DNA of 43,571 nucleotides from Defluviicoccus sp. (GTDB taxonomy: Bacteria > Pseudomonadota > Alphaproteobacteria > MPNO01): assembly GCA_022823775.1 (NCBI GenBank), contig JAJEHI010000105.1, positions 1 to 43,571 of the forward strand, read 5' to 3'. Numbering within the stretch: position 1 is the first letter of the stretch; every line of letters begins with the position of its first letter. Below, one piece after another: positions 32,333 to 41,629 of this stretch. The notes beneath the pieces are model-generated. The model saw only the letters and a list, made by a program, of their open reading frames with translations. It had not been told where the DNA came from and did not search any database. The translations under genes and the position numbers were made by a program.

Positions 32333-34291
32333 TCAGGCGAAGACCAGGCTGATCTCGGGGACCAGTATCAGCAGCACGGTGACCGCCAGCATCGCCACCG
32401 CGAACGGCGCCGCGCCGAGAAAAATCTGGTTCAGCGTGATCCGCTCGTCGCCCAGAGTGGACTTGACGACATAGCAGGTGATGCCGAGCGGGGGCGTCAG
32501 CAATCCGATCTCGACGGCGATGACGGTCACGATCCCGAACCACACCGGATCGCCCCCGAACTGCGCCAGTACCGGAAGGGCGAGCGGCAGGACAATCAGC
32601 ATGATCGAGATCGAATCGAGGATCATGCCGAGCAATATCAGGAGCACAATGTAGAGCGCTATGAAGCCGGCGAAGCCGAGGCCGGTGGAACCGATGAATT
32701 CCCCGGTCTGCTGCGGCAGTCCCGACAGGGCCAGCATCCGCGCATAGACGTTGGCGGCGAGGATCAGTAACAGGATGGAGACCGTGATATGCCCGGTCTC
32801 CACGAGCACGCCCCAGAGCTTCCGCAAGTTGAGCCTGCGCCTCGCCAGGCCGATGACCAGCGCTCCGGCGGCGCCGGCCGCCCCCGCTTCGGTGGGCGTG
32901 AAGACACCGCCGTATATCCCGCCGATCACCAGCGCCACGAGAACGAAGATCGGCAGCAGCTTCAGGGCGTCGGCCAGGACGGGTTCGGAAGACGTCTCGG
33001 CCGCCGCTCCCGCGGTTTCGCCGATCCAGTGCGGCCGCCAGGTCGCCATCGCGAGGATCGTCAGCGCGAACGCCGCGGCAAGGATCAGGCCGGGGATGAT
33101 GGCGGCAACGAACAGGATGCCGACCGACTGTTCGGAGATGAAACCGTAGACGATGAGCAACAGACTCGGCGGAATCAGCATGCCGAGGACCGACGATCCG
33201 GCGACGACGCCGACCGAGAAACGCGGTGTATAGCCGTGCGACAGCATTTCGGGCGTGGCCACGCGGGTGAACACGGCCGCCGAAGCGATGGATGAGCCGG
33301 TAATCGCGGCGAAAATTGCGTTGGCGGCCACGGTGGCAATGCCGAGACCGCCGCGCAGCTTCCGCAGCATGCGTCGGGCAACGTCGAACGTTTCCTTGCC
33401 GATGTCGGATTCGCTGACCAGCAGACCCATCAGGACGAACAGCGGGACCACGCCGAAGAAGTAGTTCCTGAGAAACTCAGAAGCCGCGAGCGCGAGCGTG
33501 CGTTCGGCGACGATGGTGTTGCCCTTCATCATCCAGATGCCGACGAAGCCGAGCAGCATGAGCGCAAGCCCGATCGGCATCCCGGCATAGATCAGGATGA
33601 GCATGCAGAGGATCGAGAGCGTCCCGATCTGCACGTTGGTCAACTCCGCCCCCGCCATCAGGTAGACGAACAGGACGAAAACGAAGAGCGCGGCGAGCCA
33701 GCCCCAGCCGCGGCGGACCGTCGACCCGGGCTGTCCGGCCTCGCGCCAGGCCTCGGCGCCCGCCACCGCGTTGCGCACGAACTGGACGGCGAACTCGATG
33801 GCGGTGGCGGCGACGCCGACGACGACCAGCAGCTTGAACGGCCAGACGATGAAGGTGAAATCGCCCGGGACGCCTGCCACCTCGTTCTCGACCCACGCGT
33901 TGGCGAACGCGGGCCACACTCCCGACGTGACCACCGCGAAGAGCGCCGCCCCGGTCAGGTCGAACGCCGCGCGAAACGCCCTTCCCGCGAACGGACGCCG
34001 CAGTCCGAGCCAGTCCGGCAACATCTCGGCGCGGGTAAACCGCCCGGCATGCAGGGTGTTGGCGAGCTGCAGATAGACGATTCCGACGATCGAATAGGCG
34101 ACGATCTCGGCGACGCCCCGAATCGGCGCGGCAAACAGGTTGCGCGCGACGATGTCGGCGCAGATCAGGAACATCACCCCGAAGATCCACAGCGTGCCGG
34201 CCCGGTTCATCAGGCCGGAGAACAGCGTGAAAGCGCGAACGAGGCGCCCGGGTAGGGACGCCCCGCTATCGCGCGATCCCGGGGAACCCAC
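32333..34291 (-). CDS. Fused DctQM TRAP transporter permease
   Basis: The 652-residue protein fuses a small DctQ-like domain (about residues 15-175, four helices) to a large DctM-like domain (about 205-645, roughly 12 helices). TRAP transporters import organic acids and similar solutes using a Na+ gradient, with the periplasmic protein encoded just upstream (34319-35392). The start is a GTG. An inner ATG at the MNRAGTLW segment is a weaker alternative. It faces the second amidase 3' to 3' with 7 bases between. Confidence 0.9.
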   Translation of the reverse strand: MGSPGSRDSGASLPGRLVRAFTLFSGLMNRAGTLWIFGVMFLICADIVARNLFAAPIRGVAEIVAYSIVGIVYLQLANTLHAGRFTRAEMLPDWLGLRRPFAGRAFRAAFDLTGAALFAVVTSGVWPAFANAWVENEVAGVPGDFTFIVWPFKLLVVVGVAATAIEFAVQFVRNAVAGAEAWREAGQPGSTVRRGWGWLAALFVFVLFVYLMAGAELTNVQIGTLSILCMLILIYAGMPIGLALMLLGFVGIWMMKGNTIVAERTLALAASEFLRNYFFGVVPLFVLMGLLVSESDIGKETFDVARRMLRKLRGGLGIATVAANAIFAAITGSSIASAAVFTRVATPEMLSHGYTPRFSVGVVAGSSVLGMLIPPSLLLIVYGFISEQSVGILFVAAIIPGLILAAAFALTILAMATWRPHWIGETAGAAAETSSEPVLADALKLLPIFVLVALVIGGIYGGVFTPTEAGAAGAAGALVIGLARRRLNLRKLWGVLVETGHITVSILLLILAANVYARMLALSGLPQQTGEFIGSTGLGFAGFIALYIVLLILLGMILDSISIMLIVLPLALPVLAQFGGDPVWFGIVTVIAVEIGLLTPPLGITCYVVKSTLGDERITLNQIFLGAAPFAVAMLAVTVLLILVPEISLVFA

Positions 34292-34318
34292 GGGAGGAGG
34301 CTTGGAAGGAAGAGGCGG

Positions 34319-35392
34319 CTAGAGGCCCTTGTCCCAGTCGCGAAGCGGCTTGCCGCCACGATCGCGCACGGCCTTCATGAACGCCTTGACCACCTGCGCG
34401 GCCGGAACGCCCTTGGCCTCGACCGACTTGACCCATTCGGCTGCCACGTTGGGCATGGACTGGGCCCATTTCTTCCGCTCGGCTTCCGGCAGGGTGCTGA
34501 CGATCGCGCCCTGCTTGGCCATCAGGCCGAAGAACTTCTCCGCGTTCTTGGCAACGATGCCGCCCTGCACGCGCGCGTATTCCTTGCCGAGGTCCTTGAA
34601 GATGTCGCGGATATAGGCCGGCAGGGACTTCCACGTGTCCTTGTTCATGGTCAGCCCGCCGGAAATCGGTCCGCCCATGTCGACCACCGTGATGTACTTG
34701 CCCGCCTCATGCAGCTTGAAGGGGAACATGCCGGTGGTGATGGTAATGCCGCCATCGGCGATCCCGGTCTTCACGCCGTTGTAGTAGACCGGCAGACCGC
34801 CATCGATGCCGATGGCGCCGGTTCCCTTGAGCCAGCCGGCCGCCGCGCCCGGCGCGAAGATCTTCCGACCTTTCAGGTCGGCCAGCGACTTGATCGGAAA
34901 GGTGCTGAACACGTTGTAGGTATCGGCTACCTGGATGCCGAGGAACACCTGGTTGTACTTGTCCCAGGACGCGTTCAGGGCGGGAACTTTGTCGTGGAGC
35001 TCCTCGCCGATTTCGATCAGCGCCTTGACGTCGCCGGTGGCGAAGGGCGTGTAGAACGTCACGTTCATGAGCGGCATCTTGACCGGCTCCCAGAGCGTGC
35101 CGACCCAGCCTATGTCGGCGAGCCCGGTCTCGATCCCTTCCAGCGTGTTCTTGAAGTTATAGAGCGCCCCGGCATAGGCCTCGGTCCACTCGATGGTGTC
35201 GCCCTTGCCCGCGGCCGCGACCCGTTTGGCCGCCTCCGGGACCACCAGGTTCTTGATCGTCGCCACCCAGGGCACGATCGGCGGGTGGCTCGACCCGGCC
35301 GTGAGCTTGTAGACCTTGGCCGAAACCGGCGATGACAGGAGCATGGCCGCGCCGAGCGCCGCGGCCGCGCTCGCGCATATGGATTTTCGCAT
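34319..35392 (-). CDS. TRAP transporter substrate-binding protein (DctP-like)
   Basis: The 357-residue periplasmic protein has a Sec signal peptide (basic start, hydrophobic AAALGAAMLL core, cleavage near PVSA-KV). It has the DctP family order: the VFSTFPIKSLADLKGRKIFAPG region and the later YNGVKTGIADGGI segment. It captures the substrate for the fused permease 27 bases downstream. The start is preceded by AAGGGA. It is divergent from an SDR gene across the 165-base gap 35393-35557, which must hold both promoters. Confidence 0.9.
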   Translation of the reverse strand: MRKSICASAAAALGAAMLLSSPVSAKVYKLTAGSSHPPIVPWVATIKNLVVPEAAKRVAAAGKGDTIEWTEAYAGALYNFKNTLEGIETGLADIGWVGTLWEPVKMPLMNVTFYTPFATGDVKALIEIGEELHDKVPALNASWDKYNQVFLGIQVADTYNVFSTFPIKSLADLKGRKIFAPGAAAGWLKGTGAIGIDGGLPVYYNGVKTGIADGGITITTGMFPFKLHEAGKYITVVDMGGPISGGLTMNKDTWKSLPAYIRDIFKDLGKEYARVQGGIVAKNAEKFFGLMAKQGAIVSTLPEAERKKWAQSMPNVAAEWVKSVEAKGVPAAQVVKAFMKAVRDRGGKPLRDWDKGL

Positions 35393-35557
35393 AGCAGATT
35401 CCCTTTCCGATGGGCGACAGGCGGAGAGCGGAACTCCCCGCGCGGCGGCAATGTAACGGGCGCGAGGGTTGCGGCCAAACCGTTTCGGCCCGCGGGGCTT
35501 CGACATCGCGCCCCGTCTTGCGGACAATGAGCCGGTCCGAAAGCGCGGGAGGCTGGC

Positions 35558-36352
35558 ATGGCGGGTTTCGACAAGGTCTCGATCGAGACGCTGTTTCGCA
35601 TCGACGGGGATACGGCGCTGGTCACCGGGGCGGGCGGCGGGCTCGGGCGCATCGCCGCGCTCGCGCTTGCCGGCGCCGGTGCGCACGTCGCCGTTACCGA
35701 TATCGACCGGGCGGCGGCCGAGCGCGTCGCTGGGGAGATCCGCGAAGCCGGTGGCATCTCCCAGCCCTGGCAGCTCGACGTAGCCGACCGCCAGCGTATC
35801 GACGCGGTGATCGACGCGGCGGCGGAGCAGTTCGGCGGGCTTCAGATCCTGATCAATAACGCCGGTATCGCTCGGCGGGGGGCGACGGAAACGTTTCCCG
35901 ACGAAGACTGGGACGCGGTGGTCGAGGTCAACATGACCGCTCCCTTCGTCTGCGCGCGGCGGGCCGCGAAATACATGCTGGCCCAGGGCGAAGGGCGGAT
36001 CGTTTCGATCGCCTCGATCATGGGGTTCCGCGCCAACGCGATCTTCCCCCATATCCCATACCAGGCGACCAAGGGCGCGATCGTCAACATGACGCGCTCG
36101 CTGGCCGTCGAATGGGCCGATCGCGGCATCCGGGTCAACGCCATCGCGCCGACCTTCTTCTACACCAACCTCGGTGCCGACATGCGCCAGCGCCGCCCCG
36201 AAGTGGTGGCGGAGATCGAGTCCCGCACGCCGCTCGGCCGGCTGGGAGAGCCGGAGGAACTCGCCGGCGGCATCCTCTATCTCTGCAGCAGGGCGTCCTC
36301 AATGGTCACCGGCCATACGCTCGCGATCGACGGCGGCTGGCTCGCGGTCTGA
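35558..36352 (+). CDS. SDR-family oxidoreductase
   Basis: The 264-residue classical short-chain dehydrogenase has TGAGGGLG (23-30), NNAG (100-103) and S153, Y168, K172. An acidic residue (DIDR, near 48-51) after the second strand favours NAD+. The start follows GGGAGG. It is divergent from the TRAP binding-protein gene, implying oxidation or reduction of the imported compound or its metabolite. The end is 1 base from the convergent adenosyltransferase. Confidence 0.88.
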   Translation: MAGFDKVSIETLFRIDGDTALVTGAGGGLGRIAALALAGAGAHVAVTDIDRAAAERVAGEIREAGGISQPWQLDVADRQRIDAVIDAAAEQFGGLQILINNAGIARRGATETFPDEDWDAVVEVNMTAPFVCARRAAKYMLAQGEGRIVSIASIMGFRANAIFPHIPYQATKGAIVNMTRSLAVEWADRGIRVNAIAPTFFYTNLGADMRQRRPEVVAEIESRTPLGRLGEPEELAGGILYLCSRASSMVTGHTLAIDGGWLAV

Positions 36353-36353
36353 G

Positions 36354-36926
36354 TCAGCCCCGGGTCAGGCCGGGCCGCCACAGCACGTCCGCGGTCCCGC
36401 CCGCATTGGCCTCGCGCGCGAGCACGAAGAGGAGGTCGGAAAGCCGGTTGAGGTAGGTGAGCGCGTCGGGGTTGACCGGCTCCCCGGCGGCGACCGCCCA
36501 GACCGAACGCTCCGCCCGACGCGCCACCGTGCAGGCGTGGTGGAGATGGGCCGCCGCGCTGGTGCCGCCGCGCAGCACGAACGACTTCAGCGGCTCCAGG
36601 TCGGCGGCGATGGCGTCGATCTCGCTCTCCAGCCGGGCGACCTGGGAAGCGCGGATGCGAAGCGCCTTGCCTTCGTCGGCGGAGCCGTCGCCCGGGGTCG
36701 CGATGTCCGCGCCGAGATCGAACATGTCGTTCTGGATCCTCGCCAGGATCGCATCCGCCTCGCCACCGCCGGCATGGAGCCGCGCGAGCCCGATCGCCGC
36801 GTTGGCCTCGTCGATGTCGCCTATCGCGGCCGTGCGAACGGCATGCTTCGGGACGCGGGTGCCGTCGGAGAGCGAGGTCTCGCCGCGGTCTCCGCCGCCG
36901 GTATAGATCCTGTCGAGCCTGACCAT
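36354..36926 (-). CDS. ATP:cob(I)alamin adenosyltransferase (PduO-type)
   Basis: The 190-residue protein has the PduO/MMAB signature: RIYTGGGDRGETSL at the N-terminus (ATP site), AIGDIDEANAAIG, FVLRGGTSAAAHLHHACTVARRAERS split over the helix core, and YLNRLSDLLFVLAR. It transfers the adenosyl group of ATP to cob(I)alamin. It is the only clear B12-metabolism gene in the window. It may serve adenosylcobalamin enzymes elsewhere rather than the nearby dehalogenase-like protein, since RdhA corrinoids are not adenosylated. It follows the SDR gene at 36943-37713 on the same strand with 16 bases between. Confidence 0.92.
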   Translation of the reverse strand: MVRLDRIYTGGGDRGETSLSDGTRVPKHAVRTAAIGDIDEANAAIGLARLHAGGGEADAILARIQNDMFDLGADIATPGDGSADEGKALRIRASQVARLESEIDAIAADLEPLKSFVLRGGTSAAAHLHHACTVARRAERSVWAVAAGEPVNPDALTYLNRLSDLLFVLAREANAGGTADVLWRPGLTRG

Positions 36927-36942
36927 GGAGAGAAATCGGTCC

Positions 36943-37713
36943 CTACAGCATCACCTCGCCGCCGCAGCAGGCGATGCACTGGCCGGTGATGAAGGAGCTG
37001 GCGGGCGATGCGAGGAACAGCACCAGCCCGATCAGGTCGTCGGGCGTCTCCGGCCGCTTCAGGATCCGCTTTCCCTGGATGAAGTCGTGCAGCCCGTCGT
37101 CCATGCTCGCGTGCTCCATCTCGGTCGGGGTGTAGCCCGGCATTACGGCGTTGACGTTGATATTGTCGTCGCCGAGCTCGCGCGCCATCGTCCGCGTCAT
37201 CCCGACGACGGCGGCCTTCGACGTGACGTAGTGCATGAATCCGGGAGAGCCTTGGGGGACCGTGCCCGACGAGATGTTGACGATCCGCCCCTGCCCCGCC
37301 TCCCGCATCGAGGGCGCGACCGCGACGGCGCAGAGCCAGGAGCCGGTGATGTTGACGTGGATCACCCTGTTCCATTCGTCGTAGGGGATCTCGTCGAACC
37401 TGCGGCGGGGGATGGTCGCGAAGACCGCCGCGTTGTTGATCAGCACGTCGATCCGGCCGTGGGCGTCGAGCGTGCCCGCGACCGCCGCCCGAACGGATTC
37501 CGGCGATCCCACGTCGGTCTCGATCGCAAGGCAGTTGCCGCCCCGGTCGCGGATTTCCGCTTCCACGTTGGCGAGATTTTCCCGGTTCAGCTCGGCGAGA
37601 ACCGGAACCGCCCCCGCCTCGGCGAACGCCAGCGCATATTCCCGGCCCAGCCCTTGGCCCGCCCCGGTGATGACGACGACCTTGCCGTCAACGTCGAAAC
37701 GATTTTCGGTCAT
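36943..37713 (-). CDS. SDR-family oxidoreductase
   Basis: The 256-residue short-chain dehydrogenase has TGAGQGLG (16-23) and catalytic S148 or S149, Y162, K166. The usual NNAG reads NNAA (93-96). The Y-x3-K motif is intact, so activity is expected. It is followed on the same strand by the adenosyltransferase gene and preceded by the split TRAP permease genes with 51 bases between. An operon with the transporter would need read-through from 37765. Confidence 0.87.
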   Translation of the reverse strand: MTENRFDVDGKVVVITGAGQGLGREYALAFAEAGAVPVLAELNRENLANVEAEIRDRGGNCLAIETDVGSPESVRAAVAGTLDAHGRIDVLINNAAVFATIPRRRFDEIPYDEWNRVIHVNITGSWLCAVAVAPSMREAGQGRIVNISSGTVPQGSPGFMHYVTSKAAVVGMTRTMARELGDDNINVNAVMPGYTPTEMEHASMDDGLHDFIQGKRILKRPETPDDLIGLVLFLASPASSFITGQCIACCGGEVML

Positions 37714-37764
37714 GGTTCCTCGCTTGTCCCGTTTATCCGCCGTTCCGCGGCCACCGGCCCGCTC

Positions 37765-39078
37765 TCAGCGCATGGCCGCGGGCAGGATGGTGACGATCCC
37801 CGGAAAGATCATCAAGAGGGCGATCAGGATGAGCTGTATCCCCACGATGGGAACCGCCGCACGATAGATTTCGCCCATGCCCAGCCTCGGCTGAACGCCC
37901 TTCATCACGAACAGCAGCACGCCGAAGGGCGGCGTGATCCCGGCGAGCTCGAGCTGCACCAGAATCAGGATCGAGAACCAGATCGGATCGAGCCCGAGCG
38001 CCAGCACCAGCGGCATGAACACCGGGATCGAGACCATCATGATGGAGATCGTGTCGATGAAGCAGCCGAGGATCAACACCATGAGCTGCATGATGATGAC
38101 CATCGCCACGGGCGAGAGATCCAGCTCTGCCACGGCGTCGACCAGCGAGGAGGTCGAGCCGGTCGCGGCGAGGATCTGAGAAAATCCGGCCGATCCCACG
38201 ATCACCAGCAGCATCATCGACGTCGTCGTGGCGGTCGACATCAGGGCCGCCTTCATCGCCTCCCAGGTCAGGCGGCGATAGCAGACGGCAATGGCGATCG
38301 TCGCGACCACCCCCATGGCGGCGGCCTCGGACGGCGTCGCGATACCCATGAAGATGAAGCCCGTCACGACGATTATCAGGCTGAACAGCGGCGCGACCCG
38401 AAGCAGGCTCCACAGCTTTTCCGCCAGCGTCAGCGGCGGCGCGACATAAGGCGGGGCGAGATGCGGCTGGAGCTTCGCCCGCAGGGTGAAATAGGCGAAG
38501 TAGAGCGCGGCCAGCACCAACCCCGGCAGCAGTCCCGCGAGCAACAGCTTGGCGATCGACACCTTGGCGAGCGCGCCGAGCAGCACGCCGAGGGCGCTGG
38601 GCGGAATCAGCACGGCGAGTCCGCCGCCGGCGAGGATCGAACCCACCGAGAACTCCGAGCGGTACTCGCGTTTGGTCATCTCGGGCACCAGCGTCGAACC
38701 CAACATGGCGACCGACGCCATGCTGGCGCCGCTCAACGCACCGAACAGCGTGCCGCCGCCGACCGCGGAGACCGCGAGGCGGCCTGGCAGCCGCCCGATC
38801 CAGTGATCGGCGGCGTCGACCGTCATGTTGGCGAGGCCGGTGCGCATCAGCAGCTCGCCCATCAGGATGAACAGCGGGATCGGGATCAGCGCGAACTGGC
38901 CGACCGAGGAGAACGCGCTGGTCGCCAGCAGGGACAGCGCGACCTCGCCGCCCATGAAGAAGTAGAGACCGAGGATGTTGAGGGTGAGAAAGCCGAACGC
39001 GACCGGCATGCCGCTCGCCAGCACGACGGCGAGCAGCACGAAGAACAGCAGCAGCAGGAGCGACCAGTCCAGCTCCAT
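37765..39078 (-). CDS. TRAP transporter large permease (DctM)
   Basis: The 437-residue multi-pass membrane protein has about 12 helices and the DctM features MPVAFGF near the N-terminus, GGTLFGALSGASMASVAMLG near 107-126, and PPSALGVLLGALAKVS. It is the transport core of the second, split TRAP system and partners with the small permease 7 bases upstream and the binding protein at 39744. Unlike the system at 32333-34291, the Q and M parts are separate genes here. Confidence 0.92.
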   Translation of the reverse strand: MELDWSLLLLLFFVLLAVVLASGMPVAFGFLTLNILGLYFFMGGEVALSLLATSAFSSVGQFALIPIPLFILMGELLMRTGLANMTVDAADHWIGRLPGRLAVSAVGGGTLFGALSGASMASVAMLGSTLVPEMTKREYRSEFSVGSILAGGGLAVLIPPSALGVLLGALAKVSIAKLLLAGLLPGLVLAALYFAYFTLRAKLQPHLAPPYVAPPLTLAEKLWSLLRVAPLFSLIIVVTGFIFMGIATPSEAAAMGVVATIAIAVCYRRLTWEAMKAALMSTATTTSMMLLVIVGSAGFSQILAATGSTSSLVDAVAELDLSPVAMVIIMQLMVLILGCFIDTISIMMVSIPVFMPLVLALGLDPIWFSILILVQLELAGITPPFGVLLFVMKGVQPRLGMGEIYRAAVPIVGIQLILIALLMIFPGIVTILPAAMR

Positions 39079-39085
39079 TGCCGCC

Positions 39086-39628
39086 TCAGGTTCCGCCGAG
39101 CGTGCTGTCGCCCCGGCCGCCGCTCGCCCGGAGGACGGCCTCGGGGTCTCGCTCGCCGAGATAGGTCAGCAGACGCGCCACAAACGCCAGTGCCAGCGCC
39201 GCGCTGCCCAGCGGCACCACGACATAGGGGTAGATGCGGGGAACGTTCCAGATCCGGCCCATGCGCACGTCGTTCTGGGCGTATTCGACGGCCGCGATCC
39301 CGGTGCGCCAGGCCAGTATGGCGCAAACGATCAACCCGAGGACGGAAACGACGACCCCGATCGCCCGCTGCGTGCCGGGGCCCAGCGAGTCGACCAGAAT
39401 CTCCACCCGCACATGGCCGTCCCGCAGCAATATCCACGGCGCGGCCAGGAAGGTCATCCAGACCAGGGAGTACTCGGACAGGTCGAACGCCCACGGCGAG
39501 GCCCAGCCGAACAGGTTCCGGGTCGCCACGTCGTATGTGATCCACAAGCTCATCGCGAGGATGAGCAGGGCGGACAGCCAGGCGAGCCACCGGGCCGGTC
39601 GCTCGACCAGCCGTGCGAAACCCTTCAC
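39086..39628 (-). CDS. TRAP transporter small permease (DctQ)
   Basis: The 180-residue protein has four predicted membrane helices and the DctQ length. It helps the large permease receive substrate from the periplasmic binding protein. The gene lies between the binding-protein gene (39744) and the large permease (37765), the usual P-Q-M order. The ATG at 39628 gives a normal N-terminal helix. Confidence 0.9.
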   Translation of the reverse strand: MKGFARLVERPARWLAWLSALLILAMSLWITYDVATRNLFGWASPWAFDLSEYSLVWMTFLAAPWILLRDGHVRVEILVDSLGPGTQRAIGVVVSVLGLIVCAILAWRTGIAAVEYAQNDVRMGRIWNVPRIYPYVVVPLGSAALALAFVARLLTYLGERDPEAVLRASGGRGDSTLGGT

Positions 39629-39642
39629 CGTCTGCTTCCCGT

Positions 39643-39734
39643 CCCTCGATACGGCACCGAGGCGCCTACCCGGGATGAGGGCAGTTGCCTGTTTTCCCTC
39701 ACCCCGAGTAGCGGCGAAGCCGCGTATCGAAGGG
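39643..39734. repeat. Inverted repeat in the dctP-dctQ gap
   Basis: ccctcgatacg (39643-39653) and cgtatcgaaggg (39723-39734) are near-complementary arms, in the style of the short palindromic repeats common in alphaproteobacterial genomes. The interval also contains a G/C-rich internal stem. It could attenuate downstream permease expression relative to the binding protein. Confidence 0.5.
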
Positions 39735-39743
39735 CGGCGCCCC

Positions 39744-40766
39744 CTAGCCCGCCGCCTTGTCGAACAGAGCCTTCAGCCGTGCGCCGTTCTCCGGCGACTG
39801 CTTGAGAATCTTGGCCCACAGCTTCTCTTCGGTCAGGCTGACGAACTTCGTGGCATCGGCCGGCGGCAATTCGACGATCTCGAGCCCGTGCTTCTTCATT
39901 TGCTCATGCTCGGCATTGCGCGTCTCGATGCACCATTTCTCGCCGATCTTGTCCGCCGAACGCGACGCCTTGACCAGGATGTCCTGCAGCTCCTTGGGCA
40001 GCTTCTTGAAGCTGTTCGGGTTCAGCAGGGTGCACGTGCGGAGCCGATAGAATGTCGGCGAGACGATGTACTTGGCGTGCTCGTAGAACTTGAAGTCGAG
40101 AAGACCGATATCCGGCCAGCCGAGCCCGTCGACCACGCCCCGCTCCATCGAGGTATAGGCCTCGGCCGGAGAGGTCGTGACCGGCACCGCCCCGAGCGCC
40201 TCCAGGATCGGGTCGTAGAGCGGGATGGAACGGATCTTTCTGCCCTTGAAGGTCGAGAGGTCCGTCGGTTTGAACCTCACCTGAAACACGTAGCCCACGC
40301 CGCTCATCGGGATGCCGAGCAGCATCACGCCCCGCTTCTTCATCAGGACGTCGGCATAGGCGTCCAGCACGCCGGCCTCGCGCAACCGCTCGATGGAGGC
40401 CGTGCCGCTGGCGAGCGAGATCGACGAAGGCATCGCGCCGGCGAAATAGGAGTTGGCCGAATGGCTCATGTCGAACACGCCCTTGGCCACCGCTTCGGGC
40501 GCATCGAAGCCGCCGACGACTTCCGAGCCGCCGGCATACTGGATCTCCAACTCGCCGCCGGACATCCTGTCGACCTCGGCGGCGAGGAAATCGTAAACCT
40601 TGCCCCACACCGACTGGCGGTTGATGAATGCGATGTAGCGCAGCTTGCGTTTTCCCTGGGCTATCGCCGGGAATCCGGCGATGGCTCCGCCGGCCGCTAC
40701 GGTCGCCGCGGCGGTGGTCTTGACGAACTTTCTGCGCGAGAGCGCATTTCGTGTTTTCTCGCTCAC
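39744..40766 (-). CDS. TRAP transporter substrate-binding protein (DctP), Tat-exported
   Basis: The 340-residue binding protein starts with a twin-arginine signal (SRRKFVK followed by a hydrophobic AAATVAAGGAIAG stretch), so it is exported folded, possibly with a bound ligand or cofactor. Family landmarks include the KGRKIRSIPLYDPILEALGA region and TTSPAEAYTSMERGVVDG. The start is a GTG with a clear GGAGG; the earlier in-frame region lacks a signal peptide. It works with the DctQ and DctM genes downstream. The first TRAP binding protein uses a Sec signal instead. Confidence 0.9.
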   Translation of the reverse strand: MSEKTRNALSRRKFVKTTAAATVAAGGAIAGFPAIAQGKRKLRYIAFINRQSVWGKVYDFLAAEVDRMSGGELEIQYAGGSEVVGGFDAPEAVAKGVFDMSHSANSYFAGAMPSSISLASGTASIERLREAGVLDAYADVLMKKRGVMLLGIPMSGVGYVFQVRFKPTDLSTFKGRKIRSIPLYDPILEALGAVPVTTSPAEAYTSMERGVVDGLGWPDIGLLDFKFYEHAKYIVSPTFYRLRTCTLLNPNSFKKLPKELQDILVKASRSADKIGEKWCIETRNAEHEQMKKHGLEIVELPPADATKFVSLTEEKLWAKILKQSPENGARLKALFDKAAG

Positions 40767-40873
40767 CGTTTCCTCCGGTTGGTTGCTTCGGTCGGCTGGC
40801 AGGTTCCCGACGGGACGCTCCGCCCCGGGATGGTAGAGGATGGCCCGTATCGGCTCCACCCGTCGCGGCAGGT

Positions 40874-41629
40874 CTAGCGCCAGCCGCCGCCGCCGCTCGC
40901 ATAGACCGTGTCCGCGGTCATGAAGCCGCAGGCGTCGGAGCACAGGAACAGGACGAGTTCGCCGATCTCATCCGGGGCGCCGAAGCGCTTCATCGGCACG
41001 TCCTCCAGCATCCGCGCGGCAAGTTCTGGCGATGTCGCCGCGGCGGCCTGGAACGGCGTGTCGATGGGGCCGGGGGAGATGGAGAGCGCGCGGATGCCTC
41101 GGTCCGCGAACTCGCGGGCGACCCCCATGGTCATCGTCACAACCGCGCCCTTGGCCGAGGCGTAGTGGACCGAATGGCCGGGCCCGCCGCGGCGGTGCGC
41201 CATGCTCGCCATGTTGACGATCACCCCGGATCCGCGTTCCAGCATGTGCGGAAGAACGGCCTGCATGACATGGAAGGTGCCATCGACATTGAGCGCGTAG
41301 GTCTCTCGCCAGAGTGCCGCGTCGATGTCGAGGAAGGGCGAACGGCGGCCCGCCGCGCCGGCGCTGTTGAACAGGAAGTCGATGCCCCCGAAGGCGTCGA
41401 TCCCGGCGGCTACGGCGGCATCCACCGCTGCGCGGTCGGTCACGTCGGCGGCGACCGCGATGGCGTTCTTGCCCGAAGCCGTCTTTTCCGCGCCGGCGGC
41501 GTCGATATCGCAGGCGACGATGTTGGCGCCCTCGCGGGCGAATATATCCGCCGTCGCCCGGCCGATTCCGCTGGCGGCGCCGGTGATCAGTACGGTCTTG
41601 CCGTGGAAATAGTCCGGTGTCTTCGCCAT
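40874..41629 (-). CDS. SDR-family oxidoreductase
   Basis: The 251-residue short-chain dehydrogenase has TGAASGIG (16-23), D41 after the second strand (NAD+ preference), NSAG (88-91) and S142, Y156, K160. Its ATG overlaps the TGA of glnS by one base, so it is translationally coupled to glnS. It is transcribed toward the TRAP binding-protein gene, 107 bases away. Its substrate is unknown, and its link to glnS is probably positional rather than functional. Confidence 0.88.
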   Translation of the reverse strand: MAKTPDYFHGKTVLITGAASGIGRATADIFAREGANIVACDIDAAGAEKTASGKNAIAVAADVTDRAAVDAAVAAGIDAFGGIDFLFNSAGAAGRRSPFLDIDAALWRETYALNVDGTFHVMQAVLPHMLERGSGVIVNMASMAHRRGGPGHSVHYASAKGAVVTMTMGVAREFADRGIRALSISPGPIDTPFQAAAATSPELAARMLEDVPMKRFGAPDEIGELVLFLCSDACGFMTADTVYASGGGGWR

